DNA of 64,000 bases from the NCBI GenBank assembly GCA_034509425.1, contig JAVTVJ010000992.1, positions 124,001 to 188,000 of the forward strand. The letters are read 5' to 3'. The position numbers and the translations under genes were made by a program. The notes beneath the pieces were generated by a model. The model ran no database searches. It was not told the DNA's origin and saw only the letters and a list, made by a program, of their open reading frames with translations. Origin of the DNA: Eopsaltria australis. Lineage: Eukaryota > Chordata > Aves > Passeriformes > Petroicidae. Shown piece after piece: positions 23,600-35,544 of this stretch. Position 1 is the first letter of the stretch. Every line of letters starts with the position of its first letter.

Positions 23600-23905
23600 G
23601 GTTCTGCTCCCAGGGAACAGGGACAGCAGGAGAGGGAACGGCCTCAGGCTGGGCCAGGGGAGGCTCAGCTTGGACAGCAGGAGCAATTTGCCCATGGAAA
23701 GGGAGCTCAGGCCTTGGCAGGGGCTGCCCAGGGAGCTTTGGAGTCCTCATCCCTGCAGGTGGCCAAGGAAGGGCTGGAGGTGGCACTCAGTGCTCTGGGC
23801 TGGGGACAAGGTGGGCACAGGGCCCAGCTGGGACTGCATGGGCTGGCAGGGCTTTGCCAGCCTCAGGGATTTGGGGATTCTGTGACGGAGCCTAAAGAAA
23901 ACCAA
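23600..23905 (+). mobile_element. CR1 LINE 3' fragment, second subfamily
   Basis: Sense CR1 of a subfamily different from the common one here. Landmarks are GAGAGGGAACGGCCTCAGGC, CAGGGGAGGCTCAGCTTGG, TTGCCCATGGAAAGGGAGCT and GGGGCTGCCCAGGGAGCTTT, ending GGATTTGGGGATTCTGTGAC. Members of this group also lie at 26425-26962 and, reversed, at 58929-59042. Frames resemble the last part of CR1 ORF2 but are broken. Confidence 0.88.
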
Positions 23906-24282
23906 AATGTTTTGAAGATAAATTAGCAATGATTTAGGGAAGTAATTTCTATTATTGTGACCGTTCAAAGCAGTCATGGCCTGTGTGTCTAAGTCGTTTC
24001 CAGCAGGCAAAAAAAGTCAGACTCTCTCATTAGACCATCTATTCTTGAACTTCTCAGCCTCTTTCCCTCCGTGTTCCTGGGAGGTGACTCCTGGAACTCT
24101 GCAATTTTAGTCTTCTAAATGTTCTTTTGGCTGTTGAGCAGCTTTTTCTCACCTCTCGGTTCGTTGCCTTCAACTCTTTTTGTTCTGCGACTTAAAGTCT
24201 CCTTAGGTGTGAACATAATTGAATGAAACAATTACAGTTTTTATAATAATGGCAAGTTCTCATCAGAAAAAGTGCTTTTTCT

Positions 24283-24398
24283 TGGAGCAGCCTGGGATAG
24301 TGGAAGTTGTCCCTGCCCATGGAACTGATGAGCTTTAATGTCCCTTCCAAGGGAGCTTTAATGTCCCTTCCAACCCAAACCATTTTGGGATTCTGGGA
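24283..24398 (+). mobile_element. CR1 LINE 3'-end fragment
   Basis: Short sense CR1 tail starting at GGAGCAGCCTGGGATAGTGG and ending CCAAACCATTTTGGGATTCT. It has an internal direct repeat of GAGCTTTAATGTCCCTTCCA, so the terminal stretch is duplicated once. Confidence 0.85.
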
Positions 24399-25167
24399 CT
24401 GTCAGTGTGAGAGAGGAACCAGCTTCAAAGGGGACGTGAGGGATTTATAATGAGCATTGTGTGCATATAAAGTTTACCTTTTCCGATGACAGAGTATATA
24501 AAGACATAAAAGTTGCTCCTTAAATGCAATAAAATCGCCGCACAGATGAGTTCATGGGAAAGAAATCCATCGAGGGCTGTTAGATGGAAAGACAGTGCCT
24601 TTGATGTAGGAAGGAATTAAAATTTCTGCCTTCAGAAGGAATGAACCTTTCACCAGCCAGACCAGAACCAGATCCTTTAACCACGGCGTTGAAACAAGAT
24701 TTAGAATGGAAATTTTCCCTCAGAATTTTTTTTATTGTGTTGTTTTTTTCACAATAGATAATTGAAGAAAAGAATCTCCCTGAATTTTAGAGAGAGAATT
24801 TTGGCACCCAGGCATCCACACTGAGTTTGCCCACTGGCTTTAAGAGCTGCTGGTTTTGAGTTGGTTTTGTCGCCGTCTCTTCTGGTAGAAATTAATTAAT
24901 GAACTGAGGATGTAATTATTGTTTAAGTGGCATTCTGACTGTGAAAAGTGGTGTGTGGACAAGTGCAGCAGGCTGCTCTAACACAGGCTATGATATGGAA
25001 TTCCACACTTTCATCTGGAATGCTTTTTTGGGGTAAAAAAGCTTTTTTTAAATCCTCTCCATGAGCCCTGGGCTGTGTTTTTGGTGTCTGCTACTCCAAC
25101 CAGGATCTGAATTTTTCCTTTCAGAATTCCCTGCCTCTTACGTTTGTGCAGAAATCTTGTTTTGAGT
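24399..25167. other. Non-coding stretch with a candidate element
   Basis: Unique sequence. The part at 24440-24620 has TATA-like ATATAAAG words, CpGs (CCGATGACAG, ATCGCCGCACAG) and few repeats, and might be a conserved non-coding element. No exon is recognised. Confidence 0.35.
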
Positions 25168-25302
25168 CTGTTCTCTGTTTTAACCCCTCCAGGTTGTGGA
25201 GTATCCCTTCTTCTGTTCTCTCTTTTAACCCTTCCAGGTTGTGGAATATCCCTTCTTCTGTTCTCTCTTTTAACCTTTCCAGGTTGTGGAGTATCCCTTC
25301 TT
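25168..25302. repeat. 45-bp minisatellite, three copies
   Basis: Three exact-length 45-bp units start at 25168, 25213 and 25258, each carrying CTGTTCTCT, then CCAGGTTGTGGA, then TATCCCTTCTT. Because 45 is a multiple of three, both strands have open frames that read as repetitive peptides; these are by-products of the repeat. Confidence 0.95.
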
Positions 25303-26129
25303 TCAGCCTGGTGCCAGCTGTTCCCCATCACAGAAGGAATCGCTGGTTGTGTGGAGAGTCTTGAATCTCCTCCTTCCCAAAACTGCCAGATGGCTCAAAA
25401 ACACCTTTAACTGAGGCTTTGAGCACTCAGCACTTGGGGATTTTGGAATAAAAAGGGTGTGTTTGGGGAAATTTGAAGCCCACTGTACCACATAATTAAG
25501 CTCCAAACTGAAGGGCTGAGATTCAGGGTGCAGCTTTTCCCTTCCCCTTTTTCACCCATCCCAAAAAGTTGGAGGAGTCATAGCAAATAGAATTTCCTAG
25601 AAGTGGTGGAAAGTTGCAAGATTATGAATGGGGTTTCCTTGTTAAAAGGTGATTTATGTGCAATCTTAAACTGCAGTTGCTCGGGGTTCAATTATAATTA
25701 CTGAGGAGGTTTATGGAGAAATTGAGGTAAAAATATAGAGTTTTGTTTGGGATATGAATGGGAGAGAGAGCAGCTTCTTAATGCAGAGGAAAACCTTGTT
25801 CTGAAAGGTGAATATTGTGATTAATGTGGATGCTCCCTAAGTATGCTGAGCCCTGAGGGAAACATCCTTAATCTTAGTTTAAGTTGAATGTTGGGTTACT
25901 TTTCCAAAGTAAAAGCCATCTTGGAATGAAAACATTAAATAATAATGAAGTGAGGATGTGTATTATGAACTTTTTAGTCCCATAAGGCATGTGCAATTTA
26001 AATTTCTTGTCCATGTGCCCAAGTATTTGTTTCTGGTGGTATTTGCCAGTGAAATACATGTAAAGATGTCCTTCCTCAGGCACTTCATGAAAATACTTCC
26101 TTACTGTTCTGATTTTCACTTCTTTTTAA
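25303..26129. other. Non-coding stretch, unique sequence
   Basis: About 800 bp with no exon or recognised repeat. Confidence 0.5.
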
Positions 26130-26424
26130 AGTAAGAAAGTACCTCTTGCCCTCGCTCAGATTTTTCTAACAGAGCTACCTTGAAATTAAGGCTTCATACA
26201 AGATCTAACCAAAGGCAGGAGGTGGGAGGGGAGAGAAACACAAGGACTGAATTGTTTAAAAACGCATTTTTGAACGGGGGGAAATGATTGTTTCCATTCA
26301 TCACAGCCTTTTCGCATTTTTTTGTCATATCTGATTGATAGTGTCTAGAACAGAAGGGTGCACTCGGGCACTTTGCATAGGTAATTATTTCTGTCTGTGG
26401 TTATTTCTAATTGCTGCTTAATTA
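26130..26424. promoter_or_regulatory. Candidate conserved non-coding block
   Basis: Unique sequence with homeodomain-type words (TAATTATTT, CTGATTGATAG, TAATTAG near 26420) directly upstream of a CR1 insertion. It looks enhancer-like in composition; there is no further support. Confidence 0.2.
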
Positions 26425-26962
26425 GAAATGGAGGAATAGGGAATAGGGAGGTGATTATCAGGAGCAGGGCAGGGATTGTCCCTCTGTGCTGGGCACTGAG
26501 AGGCCCCTCGAGGGCTGTGTCCAGTTGTGGCTCCTGCAGGAGAGACCTGGAGGGGCTGGAGCTGGGAAGGGGCTGGAGGCCCAGGAGAGGCTGAGGGAGC
26601 TGGGAAAGGGCTGAGCCTGGAGCAAAGGAGGCTCAGGGGGGACCTTGTGGCTCTGCACAAGTCCCTGCCAGGAGGGGGCACAGGGTGGGTCGGGCTCTGC
26701 TCCCAGGGACCAGGGACAGGAGGAGAGGGAACGGCCTCAGGCTGGGCCAGGGGAGGCTCAGCTTGGACAGCAGGAGCAATTTGCCCATGGAAAGGGAGCT
26801 CAGGCCTTGGCAGGGGCTGCCCAGGGAGCTTTGGAGTCGCCATCCCTGCAGGTGGCCAAGGAAGGGCTGGAGGTGGCACTCAGGGGGACAAGGTGGGGAC
26901 AGGGCACAGCTGGGACTCCATGGGCTGGGAGGGCTTTTCCCGTCTCAGGGATTCTGTGATAA
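26425..26962 (+). mobile_element. CR1 LINE, longer copy of the second subfamily
   Basis: About 540 bp of sense CR1. Broken frames match the C-terminal region of CR1 ORF2, notably a LSLEQRRLRGDLVALHKSL stretch at about 26610-26665, the counterpart of the family's LFSLEKRRLRGDLI region. The 3' part repeats the landmarks seen at 23600-23905 and ends at CGTCTCAGGGATTCTGTGAT. It is 5'-truncated and inactive. Confidence 0.88.
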
Positions 26963-27439
26963 GACCCAACACTGATATAAATATTTTAAAATACTAGCAA
27001 TTATTCTGTGATCTGCGTTCACTTCAGCTCTTAACAACCAAATTAAGACAAGTGCTGCCATTTCTTCCTAAAATGTGCCCTAAAGCAGGACACTCTTCCA
27101 ATGTGCTTCATGCCACATCTTCAGGGAGCCCCTCTCCAGGTGAGAAAATCACAGTCACCTGCAGGAACGGCAGCAGAGGTGACAGGAATTCATCAGCCAG
27201 TGCTGGACACTGCAGTATCAACACTGAGGGCGAGTGAGTTGTGTTTTATTTGCGTGTTTTATGGGGTGTCCAGTGCTGTTTGTACATGTGGAACATTCCT
27301 TTTGAATATTACGAAGTTGCGCTGCTGAACACATCCTGGAGATTTAGAAACAAAATATCAAATCACTTCTAATGACCTGATTTTTTTCTCTCAAAACCTC
27401 CTCCAACTCCAGCTCTTGTTGTGAAATTTTCCCTCAGTA
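26963..27439. other. Non-coding stretch, unique sequence
   Basis: Unique sequence with a short sub-duplication flavour around CAGTGCTGG. No exon or repeat is recognised. Confidence 0.45.
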
Positions 27440-27960
27440 GCCTGGTAGCTGAATAATATTTATTGATTTTCGAAAGCCCTGAGAACAGAATTATATTCCA
27501 GCCCGCTTAATGAGATAATTCTTACCGAATTATTCACTAATAATTTTGATTCTCAGCCCTCCCCCGCGATTCTCAGCTCTGCTCACACGGTCCCCAGCTG
27601 CGTTATCTACCCCCAGTGCAGAAAATTAAGTCAATGTAAGAGTATACTCTGGTTTTTAAGGAGAGGTCACGAATCACCTCCCTCCCCTTGGTAGCCACCA
27701 GCGTTCTCATTACGCTTCATTTGTGCGCCGGGAGGACCGGGGGGACCCAGCTGGGCCCCCCGTCTGCTCTCATCAAGAGTTAATTTCTGCAGGAGGTGCT
27801 GCTGGCATGAACAAGTGCAGGAGGTTCTCTGGTGGTCCTGCCAAACAACGAGAGCTCTTAATTAGCAGCGATGTTCAATCAGGCTCCTTAACGCGCCGCG
27901 GCGCCGAGCGGGTCATGTTCCTTCCCCGCCCAAATATTGGGTTTTTTAAAGGCAGCCTTG
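27440..27960. promoter_or_regulatory. Candidate conserved non-coding element with G/C palindrome
   Basis: About 520 bp of CpG-bearing, mixed-composition unique sequence. It includes homeodomain-type words (AATTATTCACTAATAATT, CTTAATTAGCAG), a GATA-type TTATCT, and CpG-dense TTAACGCGCCGCGGCGCCG near 27890. A near-perfect palindrome centred on CAGCTG (27750/27751) spans 27740-27761. The tandem array starts less than 50 bp later. I read it as a likely regulatory block, not a coding exon: the 105-codon frame at 27723-28040 runs into the array and has no recognised domain. Confidence 0.35.
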
Positions 27961-28007
27961 GCTTTCCAGAGGCAGGGAAGGCGAGGTGGGAGCTGTGCTT
28001 GAAAGTT

Positions 28008-30862
28008 GTCAGTAGCGGGGTGAAATCTGATTTTTTATGAAGGAGTTTCTGGGGAGTTTCTGGGGTTTCCTACTCAATTGGTTTCACTGGGAAGATGTTT
28101 TTCGTTGTGGTGTTGAATATGAAAATTCATCACTTTGCATGGTCAGGGAGGGGTTGTCCTGCACTCCAGTTATTTTGTAGAACATCTTTTTTGACCATCA
28201 GCAGTGGGGTGGAACTTGATTTTTTTATCAAGGAGTTTCTGGGGAGTTTCTGGGGGTTTCTGCTTGGTGGGTTTCAATAGGAAGATGTTTTCCGTTGTGG
28301 TGCTGAAAGTGAAAATTCATCACTTTGTATGGTTGGGGAGGGGTGCTCCTGCACTCCAGTTTTTGGCTGTCAGCAGTGGGGTGAAATCTGATTTTTTTTG
28401 AGAAATATGGGAGTTTCTGCTTGGTGGCTTTCAGAGGGAAGATGTTGCTCGTCATGGTGCTGAATATGAAAACTCATCACGTTGCATGGTCTGGGAGGGG
28501 TTGTCCTGCACTCCAGTTATTTTGTAGATCTTTTTTGACCATCAGCAGTGGGGTGAAATCTGACTTTTTATTAAGGTTTTGGGAGTTTCTACTCAGTCGG
28601 TTTTGAAGGGAAGATCTTTTCCATTGTCGTGCTGAATATGAAAATTCATCACTTTGCATGGTCAGGGAGGGGTTGTCCTGCACTCCAGTTATTTTGTAGA
28701 ACATCTTTTTTGACCATCAGAAGTGGGGTGGAACTTGATTTTTTTATCAAGGAGTTTCTGGGGAGTTTCTGGGGGTTTCTGCTTGGTGGGTTTCAGTGGG
28801 AAGATGTTTTCCGTTGTGGTGCTGAAAGTGAAAATTCATCACTTTGTATGGTTGGGGAGGGGTGCTCCTGCACTCCAGTTTTTGGCTGTCAGCAGTGGCT
28901 GTCAGCAGTTTGAGAAATATGGGGGTTTCTGCTTGGTGGCTTTCAGAGGGAAGATGTTGCTCGTCATGGTGCTGAATATGAAAACTCATCACGTTGCATG
29001 GTCTGGGAGGGGTTGTCCTGCACTCCAGTTATTTTGTAGATATTTTTTGACCATCAGCAGTGGGGTGAAATCTGACTTTTTATTAAGGTCTTGGGAGTTT
29101 CTGCTCAGTCGGTTTTGAAGGGAAGATCTTTTCCATTGTCATGCTGAATATGAAAATTCATCACGTTGCATGGTGTGGGAGGAGTTGTCCTGCACTCCAG
29201 TTATTTTGTAGATATTTTTTGGCCATCAGAAGTGGGGTGAAACGTGATTTTTTTATCAAGGAGTTTCTGGGAAGTTTCTGGGGTTTCCTACTCAATGGAT
29301 TTCAAAGGGAAGATGTTTTTTGTCATGGTGCTGAATATGAAAAGTCATCACTTTGCATGGTCTGGGAGGGGTTGTCCTGGACTCCAGTTATTTTGTAAAA
29401 GATCTTTTTTGACCATCAGCAGTGGGGTGAAACTCGATTTTTTATGGAGGAGTTTCTGAGGAGTTTCTGGGGATTTCTGCTTGGTGTGTTTAAGATGTTT
29501 TCCGTTGTGGTGCTGAATGTGAAAATTCAGGACTTTGTACGGTCTGGGAGGGGTTGTCCTGCACTCCAGTTATTTTGTAGAATATTTTTTTGGCCATCAG
29601 CAGTGGGGTGAGACTCAATTTTTGTATCAAGGAGTTTCTGAGGAGTTTCTGGGGTTTCCTACTCAATGGGTTTCAAAGGGAAGATGTTTTCTGTCATGGT
29701 GCTGAATATGAAAAGTCATCACTTTGCATGGTCAGGGAGGGGTTGTCCTGGACTCCAGTTATTTTGTAGAAGATCTGTTTTGACCATCAGCAGTGGGGTG
29801 AAACTCGATTTTTTATTAAGGTCTTGGGAGTTTCTGCTCAGTGGGTTTTGAAGGGAAGATCTTTTCCATTGTCATGCTGAATATGAAAATTCATCACTTT
29901 GTATGGTGTGGGAGGGGTTGTCCTGCACTCCAGTTATTTTGTAGAATATTTTTTTGGCCATCAGCAGTGGGGTGAAACTCGATTTTTTATGGAGGAGTTT
30001 CTGAGGAGTTTCTGGGGATTTCTGCTTGGTGGGTTTCAATGGGAAGATGTTTTCCGTTGTGGTGCTGAATGTGAAAATTAATCACTTTGTATGGTTGGGG
30101 AGGGGCTCTCCTGCACTCCAGTTATTTTGTAGAAGATTGTTTTTGGCCATCAGCAGTGGGGTGAAATCTGACTTTTTATTAAGGTTTTGGGAGTTTCTGC
30201 TCAGTGGGTTTTGAAGGGAAGATCTTTTCCATTGTCATGCTGAATATGAAAATTCATCACTTTGTATGGTGTGGGAGGGGTTGTTCTGCACTCCAGTTAT
30301 TTTGTAGAAGATTTTTTTGGCCATCAGTAGTGGGGTGCAATCTGATTTTTTATGAAGGAGTTTCTGGGGAGTTTCTGGAGCTTTCTGCTTGGTGGGTTTC
30401 AGTGGGAAGATGTTTCTCGTCATGGTGCTGAATATGAAAAGTCTTTACTTTGTATGGTCTGGGAGGGGTTGTCCTGCACTCCAGTTATTTTGTAGATTTT
30501 TTTGGCCGTCAGCAGTGGGGTGAAACTCGATTTTTTTATCAAGGAGTTTCTGGGGAGTTTCTGGAGGTTTCTGCTTGGTGGGTTTCAAAGGGAAGATGTT
30601 CTTCATCATCGCCTGAATACGAAAACTCATCACTTTGTATGGTCAGGGAGGGGTTGTCCTGGACTCCAGTTATTTTGTAGATTTTTTTGGCTGTCAGCAG
30701 TGGGGTGAAATCTGATTTTTTTTAAGAAATATGAGGGTTTCTTCTTGGTGGGTTTCAGAGGGAAGATGTTTTTTGTCGTGGTGCTGAATATGAAATTTCG
30801 TCACTTTGTATGGTCGGGCAGGGGTTGTCCTGGAGTCCAGTTTGTTACAGATTTTTTTGGCT
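28008..30862. repeat. Tandem array, about 16 monomers of ~170-190 bp
   Basis: This is the largest array in the window. Each monomer has CAGCAGTGGGGTGAAAYYTGA, GGAGTTTCTGGGGAGTTTCTG, GGGAAGATGTTTTCCGTTGT, GCTGAATATGAAAATTCATC and GTTGTCCTGCACTCCAGTTA. The GGGAAGAT-type landmark recurs about 16 times. Super-units of about three monomers are visible: equivalent variants recur at about 28204, 28724 and 29234, so blocks of 510-520 bp were duplicated. Small plus-strand frames recur because the unit is open in one frame; they share no known domain. Confidence 0.96.
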
Positions 30863-31589
30863 ACAAAACCAAAAGCTGAGGCTTTGCAGCGCATCCTTTG
30901 CTCTCCTGGCTGTGATATTTGGATGTTTCACTGCTGATGATGTACCAGGCCCGTTCTGGGTCTCTGTAAAATACGGGATTTCAAATGTCAAGCCTAAAAA
31001 CTGAAATCAAGATTCAGTGGGAATTGGCAAGAAAATTGTGGTGCATGTTTGTATTGGTCAACTTCCTACCAAAGAAAGGGATGGAGAAGGAAAAGAATAA
31101 TTTGTAAGGTGCGTGTTATAAGATTAAAAATATTATATAAATTTGCATGGAATATTTTGAGCCTTGTGACTGGACCTGTGTTGAGGGTTTGAACACTTTT
31201 GGTCTCAAAAGTTTTGGAAAGTCTTTTTAAGCTTTGAAGTCTTTCAGCAAAAGAAAAAAAAAATCAGGTGCAAATTGCTCAGTGTATTCTCTGAAATAAA
31301 GCGAGATTTTACATTTTTAAAATAAATAAGAATATTCCTTAAATGTAAGTGTATCCAGGCCAAAGTTCAGTGTGGCACATGCCCATGGCCATCACTAAAT
31401 GGAATTTTAGAGGGGCAGAAAGGAGTGGCATGGGTGGCATTTAGCCAGGAACGTGGCATCGCTGTCCTGCAATGCCAGCCATCAATTATTTCATCGAATA
31501 AAAATAGAATTATCCGTCTATTGCAATGCACTTCACAGGCTTCAAAGGATATTTTCACCATATTGTGCCCATGAATCAAAAGCTCCTTC
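30863..31589. other. Non-coding stretch, unique sequence
   Basis: AT-rich unique sequence after the array. No exon is recognised. Confidence 0.45.
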
Positions 31590-31850
31590 TTGTTACAGCT
31601 GAAGGGTTTAAATGCTGTTCTGAAATCTAAAATCTTAAACCTGAGATCTCTTTCTAGGCCAGGCTTCTGAGGCTTCAGATCTGCCACAGCTTCAGTCGTT
31701 CCCATTAATAATTTGGGTGGCAGAATTGAGGGCTCCCTTATTAAAAACTCCTCTTTGTAGGGAGAATCCATCAAGTCGTAGAAAAGGTGGGTTTAAAACT
31801 CAAAGCTCGATGAACCAAAGCCTGGCCTCAAATAATCAGATGCAAATCAT
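31590..31850. repeat. Dispersed duplication, copy 1
   Basis: A segment of about 260 bp, from GTTACAGCTGAAGGGTTTAA to TCAAATAATCAGATGCAAAT, recurs in the same orientation at 36733-36993 with only scattered differences. The similarity starts and stops sharply. It may be part of an unclassified interspersed repeat or a local segmental duplication. Confidence 0.9.
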
Positions 31851-32258
31851 AATTAAAACTTCAAGGCCTTAAATGTATCTTAGAGCTCTGCATGGAGATA
31901 AATTCTGTGTTAAATTCTCTGTGTAATTTCCCAGACTGGAGGGAGATTTGAGCATTTTTTTTTTTTTTGCAGTGGCTGCACATGTTTTTTTCATCAGCAC
32001 ATTTGGGGCTGGGTCGTGTGTTTTGGAATGCACTTGAAATATCTTGGGTGGTTGCAGATGGCCTCGGTCTCGTTTGCGTCATCACGAGCACGAGGAGTCA
32101 AAATAATTCTTTGAAACTCGATTTGGTGAGCGTCACGTTTTAAAAAAGGAGGAGGTGCCGTGGGAGTTCCCCCTCTTGGATTTTTCAGCTTGAAAGTTCT
32201 TGAATATTTAATTACCAACTCCCATTGAAGGGTGGGAAGGCACGGCAAAGCCAATAAT
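31851..32258. other. Non-coding stretch, unique sequence
   Basis: Unique sequence with a T12 run near 31960. Nothing recognised. Confidence 0.45.
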
Positions 32259-32358
32259 TTGTGCTTGGATATTGATAAATAATTTTGTGCTTGGATATTG
32301 ATAAATACTTTGTGCTTGGATATTGGTAAATACTTCGTGCTTGGATATTGATAAATAT
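32259..32358. repeat. ~25-bp minisatellite, four copies
   Basis: GTGCTTGGATATTGATAAAT recurs at 32261, 32287, 32312 and 32337 with one internal substitution (TTGGTAAAT in the third copy). Confidence 0.93.
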
Positions 32359-32933
32359 TTATTTTAGCTTCAGCTGCTTTGCTGGAATCAGTCTCGGGTC
32401 TGAGGTCTGGATGTTGTGTGGGCAGCACCTCCAGGATCCCAAGAACTTGCAGAAACTTCCTTTTGCTTTGGGTTCTGGGGAGAGCAAATGCTGTCATTTT
32501 ATGCCACAGTTGCATGAGCAGTGAAATATTAGTTGGTCATGGGTGAAAATTGAAATTCTGGGTGACCAAGGCCTAGAACTGAGGCCTAGAGGAGGCCTAG
32601 AACTGAGGCCTAGAACAGAGGCCCAGATGTTGTAATTTCTGATTTTATTCCAACAACACTTTCCATTTGGAGCAGATGAGTTTGTGGACAGGCACTTGAT
32701 GCCTGTGGTTGTGGGAGAATGAGAGGTTTGCCATAAAACCTCTTCCTATAATAATTTTGCAGTTATTTTCACATCCACTGCTTGATTCGTTTTTCTGACG
32801 CCCCAGGGCTTTCTCCTCCAGCCCCTGGGTGTGGGATAAATGTGATTGATACAACTCAATCTTGGATCATCCTGCTGTTTTACCTGATTTTTAGTAATAT
32901 TTGTTGCTGATCTGTGTAATTTGTGGGATTAGA

Positions 32934-32981
32934 AATAATAATAACAGTAATAGTAATAATAATAATAATAATAATAGTAAT
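32934..32981. repeat. (AAT)n microsatellite
   Basis: Imperfect AAT/AGT trinucleotide run of about 48 bp, directly abutting the 5' end of a CR1 copy. Confidence 0.93.
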
Positions 32982-32984
32982 TCC

Positions 32985-33328
32985 AGAACCTAAAGGGACT
33001 CCAAAAAAGCTGGAGAGAGACAATTTCCAAGGAATGGAGTGACAGGACAAGGGGGAATGGCTTTGAACTGATGGAGGGCAGGGGTGGATGGGATATTGGG
33101 CAGGAATTGTTCCCTGGGAGAGTGGAGAATAGAATTCCCCTGGAGTTGAATTCCCAGATTTGCTGTGGCTGCCCCTGGATCCCTGGCAGTGCCCAAGGAT
33201 GTCCAGGTTGGACACTGGGGCTTGGAGCAGCCTGGGACAGTGGGAGGTGTCCCTGCCCATGGCAGGGGTGGCACGGGATGGGCTTTAAGGTCCCTTCCCA
33301 CCCAAACCATTCCATCAATCCATGATTT
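32985..33328 (+). mobile_element. CR1 LINE 3' fragment
   Basis: Sense CR1 with GGGCAGGGGTGGATGGGAT, GATATTGGGCAGGAATTG, GATGTCCAGGTTGGACACTG and AAGGTCCCTTCCCACCC, ending near CCATTCCATCAATCCATGAT. A short insertion (near 33120-33150, AGAATAGAATTCCCCTGGAG) interrupts the usual spacing. It is truncated and non-coding. Confidence 0.9.
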
Positions 33329-33617
33329 TTTTCTTTTATGGCATCCTCCCTGTGTGGAGTTTGAAGTGCTTTGCCAATAGTTGTCATTCAGCTTTCCAAG
33401 ATCCCTCAGGAACACTGCAGATAAACAGCAATGAGAAGTAGTTTTTCACACTAACATGTGTGAACAGAACCTCCAAAATTATTATTTTTGCTTTGGATCC
33501 ACCAAAGGCACACGAGGAAAATTGTGTATGGGAAGATCCCCTCCTGCCAAAGGACTGAACAGCAAAAAGTGACTTTTAGAAACAAATAAATTTTATCTAA
33601 GAGTAGTAGATTGATCG

Positions 33618-33762
33618 AATCCCAGAATCCCAGAATGGTTTGGGTTGGAAGGGACCAATCCAGTGCCACCCCTGACATGGCAGGGACACCTCCCACTGTC
33701 CCAGGCTGCTCCAAGCCCCAGTGTCCAACCTGGCCTTGGGCACTGCCAGGGATCCAGGGGAA
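33618..33762 (-). mobile_element. CR1 LINE 3' fragment
   Basis: Reverse CR1 tail: AATCCCAGAATCCCAGAATG opens it, then GGTTTGGGTTGGAAGGGACC, CAGGGACACCTCCCACTGTC and GGGCACTGCCAGGGATCCAG. It lies about 290 bp from the sense copy at 32985-33328, making an inverted pair. Confidence 0.9.
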
Positions 33763-35544
33763 GATTCAAAACTACTAAAAATGGAGGACTTGGATCAAAA
33801 TTTTTGTGTTATTCCCTCCACCTTGAGTGACATAAAGTTTTCCAAATCAAGTGCAAGCTGATACCGATATTTTATTCAGCTTCCTGTTTTTTTTCTGTGA
33901 TTAAAATAATAACAAAACATATATAATGATTATTTGCTTATGTAAGTGATGTCTAACTCTGCCATGCCCGTGCCATCCTGATGGGATAATCCCATCCCCA
34001 GCCCCAGCCCTGGGATTCAGGAATGTTCTGCCAGGGCTGCAGGGCTTTTGCAGCACCAGAAACTTAATCCCAGTTTTTCTGGGAAAGGGGCAGCCCTGGA
34101 ACAGCTGCATTCGAGTGAGGCCTCATGGCCAAGTGCCTTCAGATAATGATTTCACTGAGCTGCAAGACACCAGATCCATGAAAATAAAGTCCAGGCATGT
34201 TGGTCAGCCATGCAGAGAACTTTATAATAATAATAAAATAATAATTATTATAATTATATTAATAATAATGATGTAACTTCTTTCAAGTCCTGCAGTTTGC
34301 CGTGTTAAACTGAATTAGCAACATTTTTTCACTTAAAAAGGCTTGTGGGATTTTAATGAGGTGGGAGTGTATCCAGGCCAATTTTAGTTAATTAATTTTG
34401 ACTGCAAATATTTATTTGTAGCCAGAATGAGTTAACTTTTATGTGTTCAGTATTACAAGCACCACTTGCATTTGGAATCTCTTCTCAGTGTCTGTTCGAC
34501 CTGGAAAGAAAATATATTTGCTTAATGAACAGGGGGGAAAAGCATTTTTCTGCTGTCACATCTTATATTTTATGATCTCCTTTCCCAAATTCAGTCATGC
34601 TTTCTTTCTGGAAGTATCCTAAAAGCGAATGAATACGAGGAAATTCAATTAGAGGAACTCTTCAATAACAAAAATAAATGTTCATGTCCAAGGGAGAGAT
34701 AGAGCGTGATAAAATAACCCAAGATGTATTTTATGTTAACTTCCAGGAAATTTTTTTTGACAGTGGAGTTTAAAAATAGCATTTCAAATCGAGAACTTGA
34801 CAATGAATTTCATGATTTTGGAAGCCACCTTGCCTTATGTGATACTGGAATCTAATAACATAAATTGGGGTATTATATGTAAGTTGGAACAGTAATAAGT
34901 TGGAATAATAATATTATATATAAAGTTGGAATATTATATTGGAATATAAATTTTACCCCTTGGAATATGTCATTTGAGGGAAGAATTTTTTTTATTTTTA
35001 TTAAGAAAGATTCTGTAGCAGCTTTTAAAAATGGACAGTCAAATACATAATTCATTTTAAAACAGAAATACATTAAATGGAAATAAGCAAATATAAGCTG
35101 ACAATACCCAACTGTTCAGTTGCTGCATTAAATGGGAAGGCTTTGGTTGATGAAAAAAAGAGATTTTTGTCTTTTTTTGTTGCTAAAGCACTGAGGATCC
35201 CCAGGTAGTGTAAATGTGTGGATTTCCAGGCTGAGAGTTCCACTCCCTTTGTTGCACTTGGCTGGTGCCGCTTGGTGTCTCAGCTTTCAGCATCTGCAGG
35301 AGGAAAAACCTCACTGGAGAGTAAATTCTCAAATTGGCAGGGCTTTAATTGATCCTGGCTGGCTTGGATTTGGGGATGGATGTGCCAGTTCTTGCTGCCT
35401 GAGAGCAGCTGAGACGTGGGAAGGACTCGGAGTTGAACCCTCTGAGTTTGATCTGAGTTTGTTCATGACAAGAACCCGTGGGTTGAGTGATGGGAAATTC
35501 ATTTATTGGTCTTAGAAGTCACTTCTTGGTGTCTGTTCTTTGTG
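33763..35544. other. Non-coding stretch with an AT-rich part and a candidate element
   Basis: Unique sequence with an ATT/AAT-rich patch at about 34225-34275. A mixed-composition block at about 34480-34760 (with GTTCGACC, AAAAGCGAATGAATACGAGG and AGAGCGTGATAAAAT) could be a conserved non-coding element. No exon is recognised. Confidence 0.35.

Noticed and set aside
25011..25331. A repetitive Arg/Glu-rich minus-strand frame
   Set aside because: It arises from the 45-bp minisatellite at 25168-25302, whose unit length is a multiple of three.
28008..30862. CRISPR-like array
   Set aside because: The repeats are 170-190 bp and head to tail, with no short repeats separating unique spacers, and the DNA is vertebrate.
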